64,000 bases of DNA, taken from assembly GCF_028462125.1 (NCBI RefSeq), contig NZ_CP115468.1, forward strand, positions 958,001 to 1,022,000, read 5' to 3'. Below the pieces are notes generated by a model. That model did no database searches. It worked only from the letters and a program-made list of their open reading frames with translations, and was not told the origin of the DNA. A program made the position numbers and the translations under genes. The stretch comes from Leptospira sp. GIMC2001 (GTDB taxonomy: Bacteria; Spirochaetota; Leptospiria; Leptospirales; Leptospiraceae). Positions 54,077-63,521 of this stretch are shown here, in pieces (the stretch's first letter is position 1; every line of letters begins with the position of its first letter).

Positions 54077-55450
54077 ATGGAACGACCTAAATTTCCGTTA
54101 GGACGAACAATTAGTTATGCTATTGGTCAATTCGGCTGGTCATTGTTGATCAATATAATTGGAACTTGGCTTGTATATTTTTACCTACCTCCGAAGGAAG
54201 CGGATCTACCGATCCTAGTTACGGATGTCGCAATTTTCGGAATTCTCAATACGATCGGAATTGTTGCATCTCTTGGAAGACTGTGGGATGCGATTACCGA
54301 TCCCCTCATTGCGAATTACAGCGACCAACTAGACACGCGATGGGGTAGGCGAGTTCCTATGCTTGCTTTTGGCGCTCTACCAGCCGCTTTATTTTGTTTT
54401 CTTACATTTTTCCCGCCTGACAGCGTTGTAAGCACAAAGAACCTCGTTTGGCTTGTGGTTATGATGTTTGCTTTTTACTTTTTTCTAACCACTTATGTTA
54501 CGCCGTATTTTGCCTTAATCCCTGAATTGGGCCGAACACCAGACGAAAGATTGAATATTTCCACCTATATTTCTGTCACATACTTTCTAGGTATTGCAAT
54601 CGCCGCACAAGCACCTGTTATGTGGGGAGGTATGATGAGTGCCTATGATCTTCCAAAAGTGGATGCCGTGCAATATACATTAGGTGGTCTATCACTGCTT
54701 GCAATGATCTGCATGTATTTTCCTGTTTTTGCTGTTGATGAGAAAAAATACTGTCAGTCAGAGCCATCGACTGTTCCATTCAAAGAAGCATTGATTCTTA
54801 CTTTTAAGAATAAAAGTTTTCTCTACTTCTCTCTTTCCGATCTCGCATATTTTCTTTCCACAACCATTTTACAAACTGGGTTGATCTATTATGTAACGGT
54901 TCTCTTGGTTCAAGAAGAACAATTGCAGGGATTGCTTATGCTTGTGCTTGGAGTAACATCTTTTGCAATGTATCCTGTTGTTAATATACTAGCTAAAAGG
55001 ATAGGTAAGAAACCTTTAGTATTAGTAGGTTTCTCTATTTTCTTTCTCGTTTTTTGTTTTTGTTCGATTCTTGGTCAGCCATGGATTCCGTTCTCACCGT
55101 TTATTCAAGGTATTCTAGTCGTTGTGTTCGCTGCAATTCCAATGGCGATTCTTGGAATATTACCAAATGCGATTTTAGCTGATATCGCTGAATTGGATGC
55201 ACTTAAGACTGGTTCTCAACGAGAAGGACTATTTTATGCAGGTAGAACTCTAATGCAAAAAATGGGACAAACTCTTGGAATTTTAATTTTTTCTAGTCTA
55301 TTACTTCTCGGAAGAGACACGTCTAATTCAACAGGTATACAAGCAACGGGTCCTGCAGCTGCATTCTTCTGTCTATTGGCGATTCTCCTGTTTTCCAAAT
55401 ATAAGGAGAAAGAAACTTTAGAAGAGATTGAAAGGATAAGAAGCAAATAG
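54077..55450 (+). CDS. GPH-type sugar:cation symporter
   Basis: A 457-residue transporter with 12 predicted helices in the GPH (MFS_2) family. It begins P-L-G-R-T-I-S-Y-A-I-G-Q-F-G, and the signature D-A-I-T-D-P-L-I-A-N-Y-S-D and T-R-W-G-R-R-V-P-M are present. In the family it carries sugars with Na+ or H+, or other solutes, and the substrate is not given by sequence. Its place after bioB is probably accidental. It is possibly in the same transcript. Confidence 0.87.
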   Translation: MERPKFPLGRTISYAIGQFGWSLLINIIGTWLVYFYLPPKEADLPILVTDVAIFGILNTIGIVASLGRLWDAITDPLIANYSDQLDTRWGRRVPMLAFGALPAALFCFLTFFPPDSVVSTKNLVWLVVMMFAFYFFLTTYVTPYFALIPELGRTPDERLNISTYISVTYFLGIAIAAQAPVMWGGMMSAYDLPKVDAVQYTLGGLSLLAMICMYFPVFAVDEKKYCQSEPSTVPFKEALILTFKNKSFLYFSLSDLAYFLSTTILQTGLIYYVTVLLVQEEQLQGLLMLVLGVTSFAMYPVVNILAKRIGKKPLVLVGFSIFFLVFCFCSILGQPWIPFSPFIQGILVVVFAAIPMAILGILPNAILADIAELDALKTGSQREGLFYAGRTLMQKMGQTLGILIFSSLLLLGRDTSNSTGIQATGPAAAFFCLLAILLFSKYKEKETLEEIERIRSK

Positions 55451-55479
55451 AACCTGGCATTTTAAGAGGATAAATTTCC

Positions 55480-55662
55480 ATGAAGTATAAAATAGAAACA
55501 ACCAAGCTTAAGAACGGCTATATTGAAGCTAAGTTGATCGAGACTGGAACGAATAACCCAATCGAATTTAGAATTTGCGATACTGAAGAATATGCTCAGT
55601 CGCAGATCAAAGATTGGCAGAAGCGTTTTCGTATGAACGAACCATCGGAATATGAGAAATAA
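55480..55662 (+). CDS. Small hypothetical protein, 60 residues
   Basis: A short soluble protein, M-K-Y-K-I-E-T-T-K-L-K-N-G-Y, with two beta-strands (I-E-A-K-L-I-E-T-G and I-E-F-R-I-C) and a charged helix. AAGAGGA lies before the ATG. Its last 11 bases overlap the next gene, so the two are coupled. Not recognised. Confidence 0.65.
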   Translation: MKYKIETTKLKNGYIEAKLIETGTNNPIEFRICDTEEYAQSQIKDWQKRFRMNEPSEYEK

Positions 55663-56419
55663 GAAATTTACTAATACTGTAATTTTATTATCTTTATTTC
55701 TCTTCTCTGCCCAATGCAAAACTCTCTTCTCTTCTTTCAAATATGAAACCAATTACTTTAGTTCCGATTTCGAATGCAACCCAAACCCTGGGTTGAGTAA
55801 CGAAAGTATTTTCAAAGACTACCTTGGTTCTATTTGGCTTCCGATTCGTTTTATTTATCAGGCCGATAATGAAAAAATTAAGAAAGCCAAAACTGTAATT
55901 GTCGGCAATAGTCTTGTTCAACTTTTTACACCAGACTTGATGGAAAAGGAATTTCCATCCAAGGGAATTGTAAATCGAGGAATTGGCGGTGACATGACTG
56001 AGACTCTTTTACTGCGAATAGAAGATGATGTTCTTGTTCTGCAACCTCAAAACATCATTATAGAAATCGGTGGCAATGATATGATTTTTGGAAAGTGTCA
56101 TTCTTTTTCGCAAAAAAATGTTCACTCTATTATTGCCAAAATCCGCTCTAAATTGCCTGGAACCAAAATTATTTTCTTGGCAGTTCCTCCGACTGATATT
56201 CCAAATTTGAATGCTATTGTTCCGATTTTTAATATATTTCTTGCATCACTTCCAAAACAATATTCCAATCTCCACTATCTTGAAACTTGGACAGAAATGA
56301 AGGATACAGATCTGCCAACCATTCGCAGAGATTTACTTCGGGAAGGACTTAAAGACAAATTGCACTTTAACGAAAAAGGTTATTCAATCTGGGGCAAGTT
56401 GCTAAGACCTCTATTATAA
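55652..56419 (+). CDS. SGNH/GDSL-type hydrolase, lipoprotein
   Basis: A 255-residue exported esterase-like protein. The signal ends L-F-S-A-Q-C (lipobox). The blocks are V-G-N-S-L-V-Q with the nucleophile Ser, N-R-G-I-G-G-D with the oxyanion Gly, I-G-G-N-D-M with Asn, and K-L-H-F-N with the catalytic Asp/His region. It would cleave an ester of lipid or carbohydrate on the periplasmic or surface side. It overlaps the preceding small gene by 11 bases. Confidence 0.82.
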   Translation: MRNKKFTNTVILLSLFLFSAQCKTLFSSFKYETNYFSSDFECNPNPGLSNESIFKDYLGSIWLPIRFIYQADNEKIKKAKTVIVGNSLVQLFTPDLMEKEFPSKGIVNRGIGGDMTETLLLRIEDDVLVLQPQNIIIEIGGNDMIFGKCHSFSQKNVHSIIAKIRSKLPGTKIIFLAVPPTDIPNLNAIVPIFNIFLASLPKQYSNLHYLETWTEMKDTDLPTIRRDLLREGLKDKLHFNEKGYSIWGKLLRPLL

Positions 56420-56465
56420 AAATACTTAACTAGATCAGTTTAGAATCATTGGATAGAATTTAAAA

Positions 56466-57362
56466 ATGCCTGCAATCATTGCTATTTCCCAGAATTTTGA
56501 TAAACGAGATCAATGTATTGAATCCTTGACCAAGCGATTCCCTGGCAATCTCTCCGTTGCAGAAACTAGAGTGGGTGAAGCTTGTGGATTGTATTGGATT
56601 CTACCTGAAAATTACAATGCTGTGGAAAGATCTGAGATCCGCGAAAGATTGATCCAATTAAGACAAAGTTTTCAACAATTTAAAATCGATTTTATCTATC
56701 TAAATCAATTTTTGGATTCCAAAAGTCCAAATCTTTTTGTTTTTGATATGGATTCAACTTTGATACGAGAAGAAGTGATTGATGAGCTCGCTCGTCGCAA
56801 TGGTTTGTATGAGGAAGTTGCAAGTGTCACCAAAATTGCTATGGAAGGTAATATGAGCTTTGATGAATCTCTTCGAATGCGAGTCGCATATTTAAAAGAT
56901 CTTCCTAAGTCAGTCTTTGACGATGTCTATGATCATTTGAATCCTAATGACGGAGTTCCGGAATTTCTTGATCAGATAAAAACATATAAACATAGTTATG
57001 TGGCAGTTCTCAGTGGAGGATTTGTTCCTATACTTGAAAAATTTGCTAATAAATACAATCTAGATTATTATGAAGCCAATGTCTTGGATGAATCAAATGG
57101 ACGTTTAACAGGAACTGTAAACGGACGAATTGTCAATCGAGAAAGAAAACGCGATGCTTTTTTAGAATTGCTTGAGAAGTATCAAGTCGAAAAAAAGAAC
57201 TCTGTTGCGGTCGGTGATGGTGCAAACGATGCACTGATGTTAGCTGAAGCTGAATTCGGAATCGGATTCCATGCTAAACCCAAATTAAAAGATGAGCTAA
57301 TCAATTGGGTCGATTACAATTCTATGGAATCTTTATTATTGCTCTTTGGACCATCTTTGTAA
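56466..57362 (+). CDS. serB: Phosphoserine phosphatase
   Basis: A 298-residue HAD-family enzyme that makes serine from phosphoserine. The nucleophile Asp94 and the second Asp96 are in F-D-M-D-S-T-L-I, the Ser/Thr loop is V-L-S-G-G-F, and the third motif is V-G-D-G-A-N-D-A. The N-terminal 80 residues are an ACT-like domain as in SerB. Its last 27 bases overlap the 3' end of mutS on the other strand. Confidence 0.93.
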   Translation: MPAIIAISQNFDKRDQCIESLTKRFPGNLSVAETRVGEACGLYWILPENYNAVERSEIRERLIQLRQSFQQFKIDFIYLNQFLDSKSPNLFVFDMDSTLIREEVIDELARRNGLYEEVASVTKIAMEGNMSFDESLRMRVAYLKDLPKSVFDDVYDHLNPNDGVPEFLDQIKTYKHSYVAVLSGGFVPILEKFANKYNLDYYEANVLDESNGRLTGTVNGRIVNRERKRDAFLELLEKYQVEKKNSVAVGDGANDALMLAEAEFGIGFHAKPKLKDELINWVDYNSMESLLLLFGPSL

Positions 57363-60020
57363 TTCATCTAAAATTCCAAGCGCTTCGATCGGTGTAGTCT
57401 TGTCTACTTGCATAGTCTGCAATTTCTTTCGAATGCGATCCATTGCAAGGCTTGCTCGGTCTGGACCGCCTTGAAAACCGGGGAATAGACTTGGCTCTTC
57501 GGTTCTGATCCTAATTTCTTTTTTCTTGGATTCCAATCCTTCTAGAATTTCTTCTGCTCGTTTGGTGATCTTGATTGGGACTCCAGCAATTTTTGCAACA
57601 TAGATTCCAAAGGATTTTTTTACTTTGCCGCGCTTAACTTTTTTGAGAAATAAAACTTCTCCTTCTTTCTCATAAGTGTCCATGTATAAATTGAAGATTC
57701 CGTTACCTCGTTCCAACTCAGTAAGTTCATGGTAGTGGGTAGCAAAAATGGTTTTGGTTCTAACGTCTCGTTCAGCTAAGTATTCGAGAATTGCCCAAGC
57801 AAGACTCAATCCATCATAGGTAGATGTTCCACGTCCAACTTCATCGAAGAGAATCAAACTTTCCTCGGTCATTTGATTGAGAATATGTGCAGTCTCTTTC
57901 ATTTCGATAAAAAATGTAGATTCACCACCAGTCAAATTATCACCGGACCCAATTCTTGTGAATATTCTATCAACTATTGGTAGTTTGGCGGACTTGATTG
58001 GAAGATAGGAGCCAATTTGAAATAGAATCTGATTGAGGGCAACTTGGCGCATAAAAGTAGACTTACCTGCCATGTTAGGCCCTGTAAGTATTGCGATCGA
58101 TTCATCACGATTGTCTAAATGAATCGAATTCGGTACAAAACTCTCACCGATAGGAAGGTATTTCTCCACTACGGGATGGCGGCATTCGTTCAATAACAAT
58201 TCCCGATTGTTTGTAGCTTCAGGTTTTTTCCAACCGTATTGATCCTTAGCGACTGTTAGAGAAAGGAAAAAGTCCAACTGTCCAAGTTCACGGGAAAGAT
58301 CTCGAATCAATTCTTCCTTTTCTAAGCATTCGCCAACTAAGAAGTCGAATTCTTGTTTTTCAATTTCGTCGATGACTTGGTCGGCTTGAAGAATGGTTCT
58401 TTCGATTTCTTCCAATTCAGGGCATGTAAATCTTTCTGAGCCGACGAGAGTTTGTTTCTTGCTATAACTTTCTGGTAATGATTTAGCTTGGTTTCTTGAA
58501 ATTTCTATATAATAACCCAATATTTTATTGAATCGAATTTTCAAGGTGCCTAGACCCGTTTCTTTTTTTTGCTTTTCTTCTAAATCTAGAATCCAGTCCT
58601 TTCCTTGGTTTTTGGCTTTTCTTGAACGATCTAAGTCTGAATTGAATCCTTCTTGAATGAATGCAGAGTTACCAAGAAAAACTGGTAGCTCACCTTTAAA
58701 AATTCGCTTATCTATATCTTCTTGTAAGCCAGTAAGACCTGCTATCGAATTGGATAATTGTGCATAAGAAAAATCTATATTCATCTCTTGAAGTATAGAT
58801 AGAATTTTTGCACTCGTCTTGAGAGTGTTGAGTATTCCAGCAAAATCTCTTGGGTAGGCTTTGTTGCCTCTAAATCGACTCATGATTCTTTCTAGATCAG
58901 ACGTATTGTCCAATTCTTCTCGAATCTTAGTTTGATTTTTCTTCGAACTGAAAGCATCAATTGCCTTCCATCGGTTCTGAATGATCTCCATATTTCTAGT
59001 TGGAAATAATATATTTCGTTTTAGGGATCGTTTACCCACAGAAGTTCTACAGAAATTCAGAACTGCAAATAGAGTATGATCTTTGGATTTATCGTTATCA
59101 ACCAACTCAAGATTTCGAACCGATTCTTCATCAAGAACCAAGTATTCATTCTCCGACATGATCTCAGCTTTTTTGAAAGAAAAACTATTCTCCCGATAAT
59201 TAAAACTCAAGTAACAATCCAGAATATGTTCCAGAACTTCGTATTCTTTGAATTTGGAAGGATTCGAATCCTGAACTAACTGCGATTCGTTGAGTAAATT
59301 AGAGTTTTCAAATTTACTATAGTTTTTCTCGAAATTTTGTTTGTTTTTATTTTCTAAATTGAGTTCATTCTTGGATTCATTGTGTTCTTGGATTTCCTCA
59401 TTTGTAATCGTTGTAATCAAGGGATGAAAATTCAAACTCCCTTCCGGAAATAAATGATCCCATTTTTCTTTTTGTTCCAAAGGAATTACGATTTCCTTGG
59501 GATTGAATTTATATAAACTTGCTCGAAGCCCATCCATATCCCCTGGTTCAAAGGAAAAATACAATAGATCAGAAGTTGAAACATCAGCAAAACCAAGGAA
59601 AATTTTAAGTTCTGTAATTACTGCAATTCCAAGAAAATTATTGTTGAATCCGCCTAATAAATTTTCTTCAATCACAGTTCCTGGAGAAATCACACGAACC
59701 ACTTCACGATTCATAATTTTTGCTTTTGGATCATCAGACTTGGTTTGTTCGCAGATTACTATTTTTTTGCCGGCACTAATAAGTCTGGAAATATAGGATT
59801 CAGTAGAATGGTAGGGAATGCCTGCCATTGGAATTTCGTTCTGTCTTTTTGTTAATGCGATGTCTAAGATTTTTGCAGCTTCTTTTGCATCGTTCATAAA
59901 CATTTCATAAAAATCCCCCATGCGAAAGAATAGAATCGCATCTGGATATTTAGCTTTAATCTCTAGAAACTGTCGCATAACAGGTGTATCTAGAGCGTCT
60001 TTTAAATTATTTTTTTGCAT
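57336..60020 (-). CDS. mutS: DNA mismatch repair protein MutS
   Basis: A 894-residue MutS. The mismatch-reading motif is Phe37-Y-Glu39 in G-D-F-Y-E-M-F. The lever and clamp regions follow, and the ATPase has Walker A G-P-N-M-A-G-K-S-T and D-E-V-G-R-G-T-S-T-Y-D-G. The protein is slightly longer than E. coli MutS (853), because of a polar insert near residues 215-250 (N-E-S-K-N-E-L-N-L-E-N-K-N-K). The start lies inside the end of the eutC-trpF gene (14-base overlap). Confidence 0.96.
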   Translation of the reverse strand: MQKNNLKDALDTPVMRQFLEIKAKYPDAILFFRMGDFYEMFMNDAKEAAKILDIALTKRQNEIPMAGIPYHSTESYISRLISAGKKIVICEQTKSDDPKAKIMNREVVRVISPGTVIEENLLGGFNNNFLGIAVITELKIFLGFADVSTSDLLYFSFEPGDMDGLRASLYKFNPKEIVIPLEQKEKWDHLFPEGSLNFHPLITTITNEEIQEHNESKNELNLENKNKQNFEKNYSKFENSNLLNESQLVQDSNPSKFKEYEVLEHILDCYLSFNYRENSFSFKKAEIMSENEYLVLDEESVRNLELVDNDKSKDHTLFAVLNFCRTSVGKRSLKRNILFPTRNMEIIQNRWKAIDAFSSKKNQTKIREELDNTSDLERIMSRFRGNKAYPRDFAGILNTLKTSAKILSILQEMNIDFSYAQLSNSIAGLTGLQEDIDKRIFKGELPVFLGNSAFIQEGFNSDLDRSRKAKNQGKDWILDLEEKQKKETGLGTLKIRFNKILGYYIEISRNQAKSLPESYSKKQTLVGSERFTCPELEEIERTILQADQVIDEIEKQEFDFLVGECLEKEELIRDLSRELGQLDFFLSLTVAKDQYGWKKPEATNNRELLLNECRHPVVEKYLPIGESFVPNSIHLDNRDESIAILTGPNMAGKSTFMRQVALNQILFQIGSYLPIKSAKLPIVDRIFTRIGSGDNLTGGESTFFIEMKETAHILNQMTEESLILFDEVGRGTSTYDGLSLAWAILEYLAERDVRTKTIFATHYHELTELERGNGIFNLYMDTYEKEGEVLFLKKVKRGKVKKSFGIYVAKIAGVPIKITKRAEEILEGLESKKKEIRIRTEEPSLFPGFQGGPDRASLAMDRIRKKLQTMQVDKTTPIEALGILDELQRWSKEQ

Positions 60021-61425
60021 TCTGAATAAATTCTCTTATTTTCTCGCGAGATTGGACGCCTGGAGATGATTCAACTCCACTTGCGACATCAACGCCATAT
60101 GGATGCAGACTGCGCACCGCCTGTTCCACATTTTCGGGATTGAGCCCTCCAGCAAGTAAATACTTTCTTGTGAGTCCAGACAATCTATCCCAAGGAAATT
60201 TTGCACCAGTTCCTCCACCTTGACCATTGGAAGGTGAATCTAAAATACAGATCTCTTCATTAGGAAAGGGAAGGTCTAAATCCGTGATCTGCTCGCTAAC
60301 TGAAAATGCTGGTAGTAGATTGAATTCTTCTCTTAGAAAATCCCATTTGGAATTAAGTTCTTCATCACCCCAGATAAGTTGAATGAAATCTGGTCGGATA
60401 GTCCTCGAGATTTTGAGTATTTCTTCGATTGGATTCTTGAAAAATAGCAATACTACCTTGCAATCTTTCGACAACCTAGCATTGGCTAGATGAATATTCT
60501 TAGAAATTTCTTGTGCAATTTCGAATTTTACATTTCGTTTACTTGATTGCGAAAGGTTGATACCTATATAATCTGCATCTTCAGAAACAGCATATACAGC
60601 AATCTCACTTGTTCTTACCCCGCAAATTTTTACTTGGACTTTCTTAGTATCGAGCATTAGTGAAATTGATTCTGAATTGTCTTTCAATTGAACTCCCGAA
60701 ATCTTACGGTTGAGCGATTCCTGAATCAATAATACCAATCTCTTAGATGCGATACTGTAAGGCAATCCTTTCGGTCGAATATTGGAAATACAATTTCTGG
60801 ATTCATCCGTTTTGCCAAGTCTTGGTTCAAAAGTTAAGTAAGCGCCTAAGCTATCTGGTGAAGAAAGACCTGGCCTCTCACCAACCAGTAGAATGCCTAG
60901 TTCGGAATTTAGTATAGAGCCAATATGATCGGTTATCGCAACTCTTGAACGATGAATGTAGATTAGGTTAATATCAACACCGATTTGGAATCCTAATTCT
61001 AAAATGAATTTCGATAGTTCGGATAAAAAGTCATGAATATTGTTGATGATTGCAAGTGACGAAAGTCCATTTGTGATAGCGATGAATTTTCTACCATAGT
61101 TTTGGTTTTGTTTCTTCAGATTTTCGAGAGTATTGATAGATTCTTCTGATAGAAGGCGCCCTTTGTCAGGACGGCAAAGATACGTTTCTAAATTATCTGC
61201 TTGAGAATTCAAGATAGTCAAATTGACTCCTAGTCGCTCCTGAATCGTTTTCTGCAATTCATTCGGATCAATGTTCATCTTGAGCGAGTCTCTTGCTTTA
61301 GCGTGCGCTAAACGAAATGCCAAATTATCATCCGTACGTTCAGATTGCCCAGTTCTTCCAAGACCAATTCTTGCATCTGTATAAGTTCTTAATTTTCTCC
61401 AAGGATCTTGATGATTTGATGCCAT
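60007..61425 (-). CDS. Fused EutC-TrpF: ethanolamine ammonia-lyase small subunit + phosphoribosylanthranilate isomerase
   Basis: One uninterrupted 472-residue frame. Residues 1-~245 are a complete EutC (D-A-R-I-G-L-G-R-T-G, Y-L-C-R-P-D-K-G-R, L-L-V-G-E-R-P-G-L, N-C-I-S-N-I-R, ending I-S-G-V-Q-L as EutC does), the small subunit of B12-dependent ethanolamine ammonia-lyase. After a linker, residues ~262-472 are a complete TrpF: V-K-I-C-G-V-R-T with catalytic Cys268, I-L-D-S with Asp396, G-G-G-T-G-A-K-F, L-A-G-G-L-N-P-E-N-V and D-V-A-S-G-V-E. An internal ATG at codon 257 could permit a separate TrpF, but no ribosome-binding site stands before it. eutB ends three bases upstream. Confidence 0.9.
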   Translation of the reverse strand: MASNHQDPWRKLRTYTDARIGLGRTGQSERTDDNLAFRLAHAKARDSLKMNIDPNELQKTIQERLGVNLTILNSQADNLETYLCRPDKGRLLSEESINTLENLKKQNQNYGRKFIAITNGLSSLAIINNIHDFLSELSKFILELGFQIGVDINLIYIHRSRVAITDHIGSILNSELGILLVGERPGLSSPDSLGAYLTFEPRLGKTDESRNCISNIRPKGLPYSIASKRLVLLIQESLNRKISGVQLKDNSESISLMLDTKKVQVKICGVRTSEIAVYAVSEDADYIGINLSQSSKRNVKFEIAQEISKNIHLANARLSKDCKVVLLFFKNPIEEILKISRTIRPDFIQLIWGDEELNSKWDFLREEFNLLPAFSVSEQITDLDLPFPNEEICILDSPSNGQGGGTGAKFPWDRLSGLTRKYLLAGGLNPENVEQAVRSLHPYGVDVASGVESSPGVQSREKIREFIQNAKK

Positions 61426-61428
61426 ATT

Positions 61429-62805
61429 TTAATTAACCATCTCGAGAAATTTTAAATTACCGTTGGGAGGGGGAAGTATCCCTTTATCTTGGATATAAAT
61501 TCCATTCGTTTCAAGCCATGATTCAAATTCCGGAGCGGGTCGTTTGTTCAATACACGGCGCAGATAGAGTGCATCATGAAAAGACGTACTTTGATAGTTG
61601 AGCATTATATCATCAGCTCCAGGAATACCCATGATAAAATTGCAACCAGCAACACCAAGTAATGTTAGAAGATTATCCATATCATCTTGATCCGCTTCTG
61701 CATGATTCGTATAACAGACATCACATCCCATTGGAAGTCCCATTAATTTTCCACAGAAATGGTCTTCTAGTCCAGCTCTTGTGATTTCTTTTCCATCGTA
61801 TAGATATTCTGGCCCGATGAATCCAACCACAGTGTTCACAAGAAGTGGTGAGAATTCTCTTGCTACTGCATAAGCTCTAGCCTCACAAGTCTGTTGATCC
61901 AAATTGTAATGAGCATTAGCAGACAATGATGATCCCTGTCCGGTTTCGAAATACATTATATTATTACCAACCGATCCTCTTTTTAGAGATAAACCTGCTT
62001 CCATCCCTTCACGAAGCATCGCTAGATTGATGCCAAAGGATGAGTTGGTTTTCTCTGTTCCACCGATGGATTGGAAAACCAGATCAACTGGAAATCCCTT
62101 GTTAATTGCTTCAATGGTATTGGTTATATGGGTTAGAACACAGGATTGCGTAGGAATTGAATGTTTATGAATGATTCCGTCCATAAGTAGATTCAGATTG
62201 CATACATTTTGAATATTGTCAGTTGCAGGATTAATTCCGATGACAGCATCCCCACTTGCATAATACAATCCATCTATTATAGATGCGAGAATGCCTTTGG
62301 GATCATCAGTGGGATGATTGGGTTGCAATCTTGTCGAGAAGCGACCTTGCAATCCAATCGTATTTCTAAATTTTGTTACAACTTCTATTTTGGACGAGAC
62401 AAGAATTAAATCTTGATTGCGCATAATTTTTGATACAGCGGCTGCAATTTCAGGTGTCACACCAGATTTGATTCTAGAAAAAAATTCAGTATCTGCTTCC
62501 TCAGAAAGCAAAAGATCCCTAAAGCTTCCAATTGTTAGGTGAGATATTTCGGCAAATGCAGTTTTATTAAGACGGTCTTGTATAAGACGAGTTACTTCGT
62601 CTTCGTCATATGGAATGATTTCTTTTTGTATAAATTCAGTTAGAGGGGTGTCAGCTAGTGCCATCATTGCTGCAACACGTTCTTCATCTGATTCTGCAGC
62701 GACCCCAGCTAGTAAATCACCAGATCTCTTAGGACTAGCTTTAGCTAATAGTATTCCAAGATCTGGGAATAGATAGGTTTTGTGGCCAAGTATTGTTTTA
62801 TACAT
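61429..62805 (-). CDS. eutB: Ethanolamine ammonia-lyase large subunit
   Basis: A 458-residue catalytic subunit that, with EutC and adenosylcobalamin, splits ethanolamine to acetaldehyde and ammonia. The TIM-barrel core motifs R-L-Q-P-N-H-P-T-D-D, G-L-Y-Y-A-S-G-D-A-V-I-G-I-N-P, Q-S-I-G-G-T-E-K-T-N and Y-F-E-T-G-Q-G-S are as in other EutB proteins. GGAGGGG precedes the ATG. No eutA reactivase, shell proteins or aldehyde dehydrogenase occur in the window. It lies 21 bp after the TetR gene. Confidence 0.95.
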   Translation of the reverse strand: MYKTILGHKTYLFPDLGILLAKASPKRSGDLLAGVAAESDEERVAAMMALADTPLTEFIQKEIIPYDEDEVTRLIQDRLNKTAFAEISHLTIGSFRDLLLSEEADTEFFSRIKSGVTPEIAAAVSKIMRNQDLILVSSKIEVVTKFRNTIGLQGRFSTRLQPNHPTDDPKGILASIIDGLYYASGDAVIGINPATDNIQNVCNLNLLMDGIIHKHSIPTQSCVLTHITNTIEAINKGFPVDLVFQSIGGTEKTNSSFGINLAMLREGMEAGLSLKRGSVGNNIMYFETGQGSSLSANAHYNLDQQTCEARAYAVAREFSPLLVNTVVGFIGPEYLYDGKEITRAGLEDHFCGKLMGLPMGCDVCYTNHAEADQDDMDNLLTLLGVAGCNFIMGIPGADDIMLNYQSTSFHDALYLRRVLNKRPAPEFESWLETNGIYIQDKGILPPPNGNLKFLEMVN

Positions 62806-62826
62806 TGCCCCTCCAACCTAGAATTT

Positions 62827-63447
62827 TTAATCTTTTTGGTCGAGTAGAATTGCTTTGCTTCCAAAGTGAAGAAATTTCAAAAAATTATCTTCGATCTTGA
62901 ACATGTCTTCTTTTGAAATTTTATTCTTAACCATTTCGACAAATATATTCATAAAGAATGCTATAAGATTTTTTACAAAAAATACGTGCGTCTCAAGGCT
63001 TTCCATATTATGGGTTTTCTTGAAGTAATCGACCTGTTTCATATTGAGTTCTGTGACTCTTTCAAGAACCTCTGTCAAAAAATTCTCATATATGGAACCA
63101 GATGATTTGAAAAGTAAAAGATCAAAAAGATCGCGATTTTCGTCCACATAGTCCAAGACTACATTGAATCGTCGTTTCAGAGTTTCATAAGTAAACTGTA
63201 GACGTTGTTCGAGATAGTCATCGCTAGAGATTAGGCTTATTCCTAATTCCGTGCCTTTGATTGCCGGTTCAACCAATACTTTTAATAGATCTTCTTTATT
63301 CTGGAAATAATTATAAATATTACTAGTTGATACATTGGCTTTTTTGGATATACGTCGCATGGATGATTTCTCAAATCCCACTCGAAGGAATTCTTCCTGT
63401 GCTGCTTGAAGTATACTTTTGCGTGTTGAGTCTTTGGGAGTCTGCAT
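62827..63447 (-). CDS. TetR-family transcriptional regulator
   Basis: A 206-residue regulator. The N-terminal helix-turn-helix reads R-K-S-I-L-Q-A-A-Q-E-E-F, S-M-R-R-I-S-K-K-A-N-V-S-T-S-N-I-Y-N-Y-F-Q-N-K-E-D-L-L. The C-terminal 140 residues are the helical ligand-binding and dimer domain. It probably controls eutB and the fused gene that follow it (21 bp), and itself through the palindrome at 63458-63468. Confidence 0.88.
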   Translation of the reverse strand: MQTPKDSTRKSILQAAQEEFLRVGFEKSSMRRISKKANVSTSNIYNYFQNKEDLLKVLVEPAIKGTELGISLISSDDYLEQRLQFTYETLKRRFNVVLDYVDENRDLFDLLLFKSSGSIYENFLTEVLERVTELNMKQVDYFKKTHNMESLETHVFFVKNLIAFFMNIFVEMVKNKISKEDMFKIEDNFLKFLHFGSKAILLDQKD

Positions 63448-63457
63448 ATTGATACCT

Positions 63458-63468
63458 GAACAATGTTC
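63458..63468. promoter_or_regulatory. Palindrome before the TetR gene (candidate operator)
   Basis: GAACA-A-TGTTC, an 11-bp perfect palindrome, ends ten bases before the TetR ATG, a usual place for autorepressor sites. Short palindromes occur by chance in AT-rich DNA, so confidence is modest. Confidence 0.4.
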
Positions 63469-63521
63469 TTAAAAAACAGGTTAGAAAAATTCATCAAATA
63501 TGGCAAACATGTTTTCTTAAA

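Noticed and set aside
52600..54080. Riboswitch or BirA-type operator for the biotin genes
   Set aside because: I looked before bioD, bioA and bioB for a BirA-like palindrome or a structured leader and saw none.
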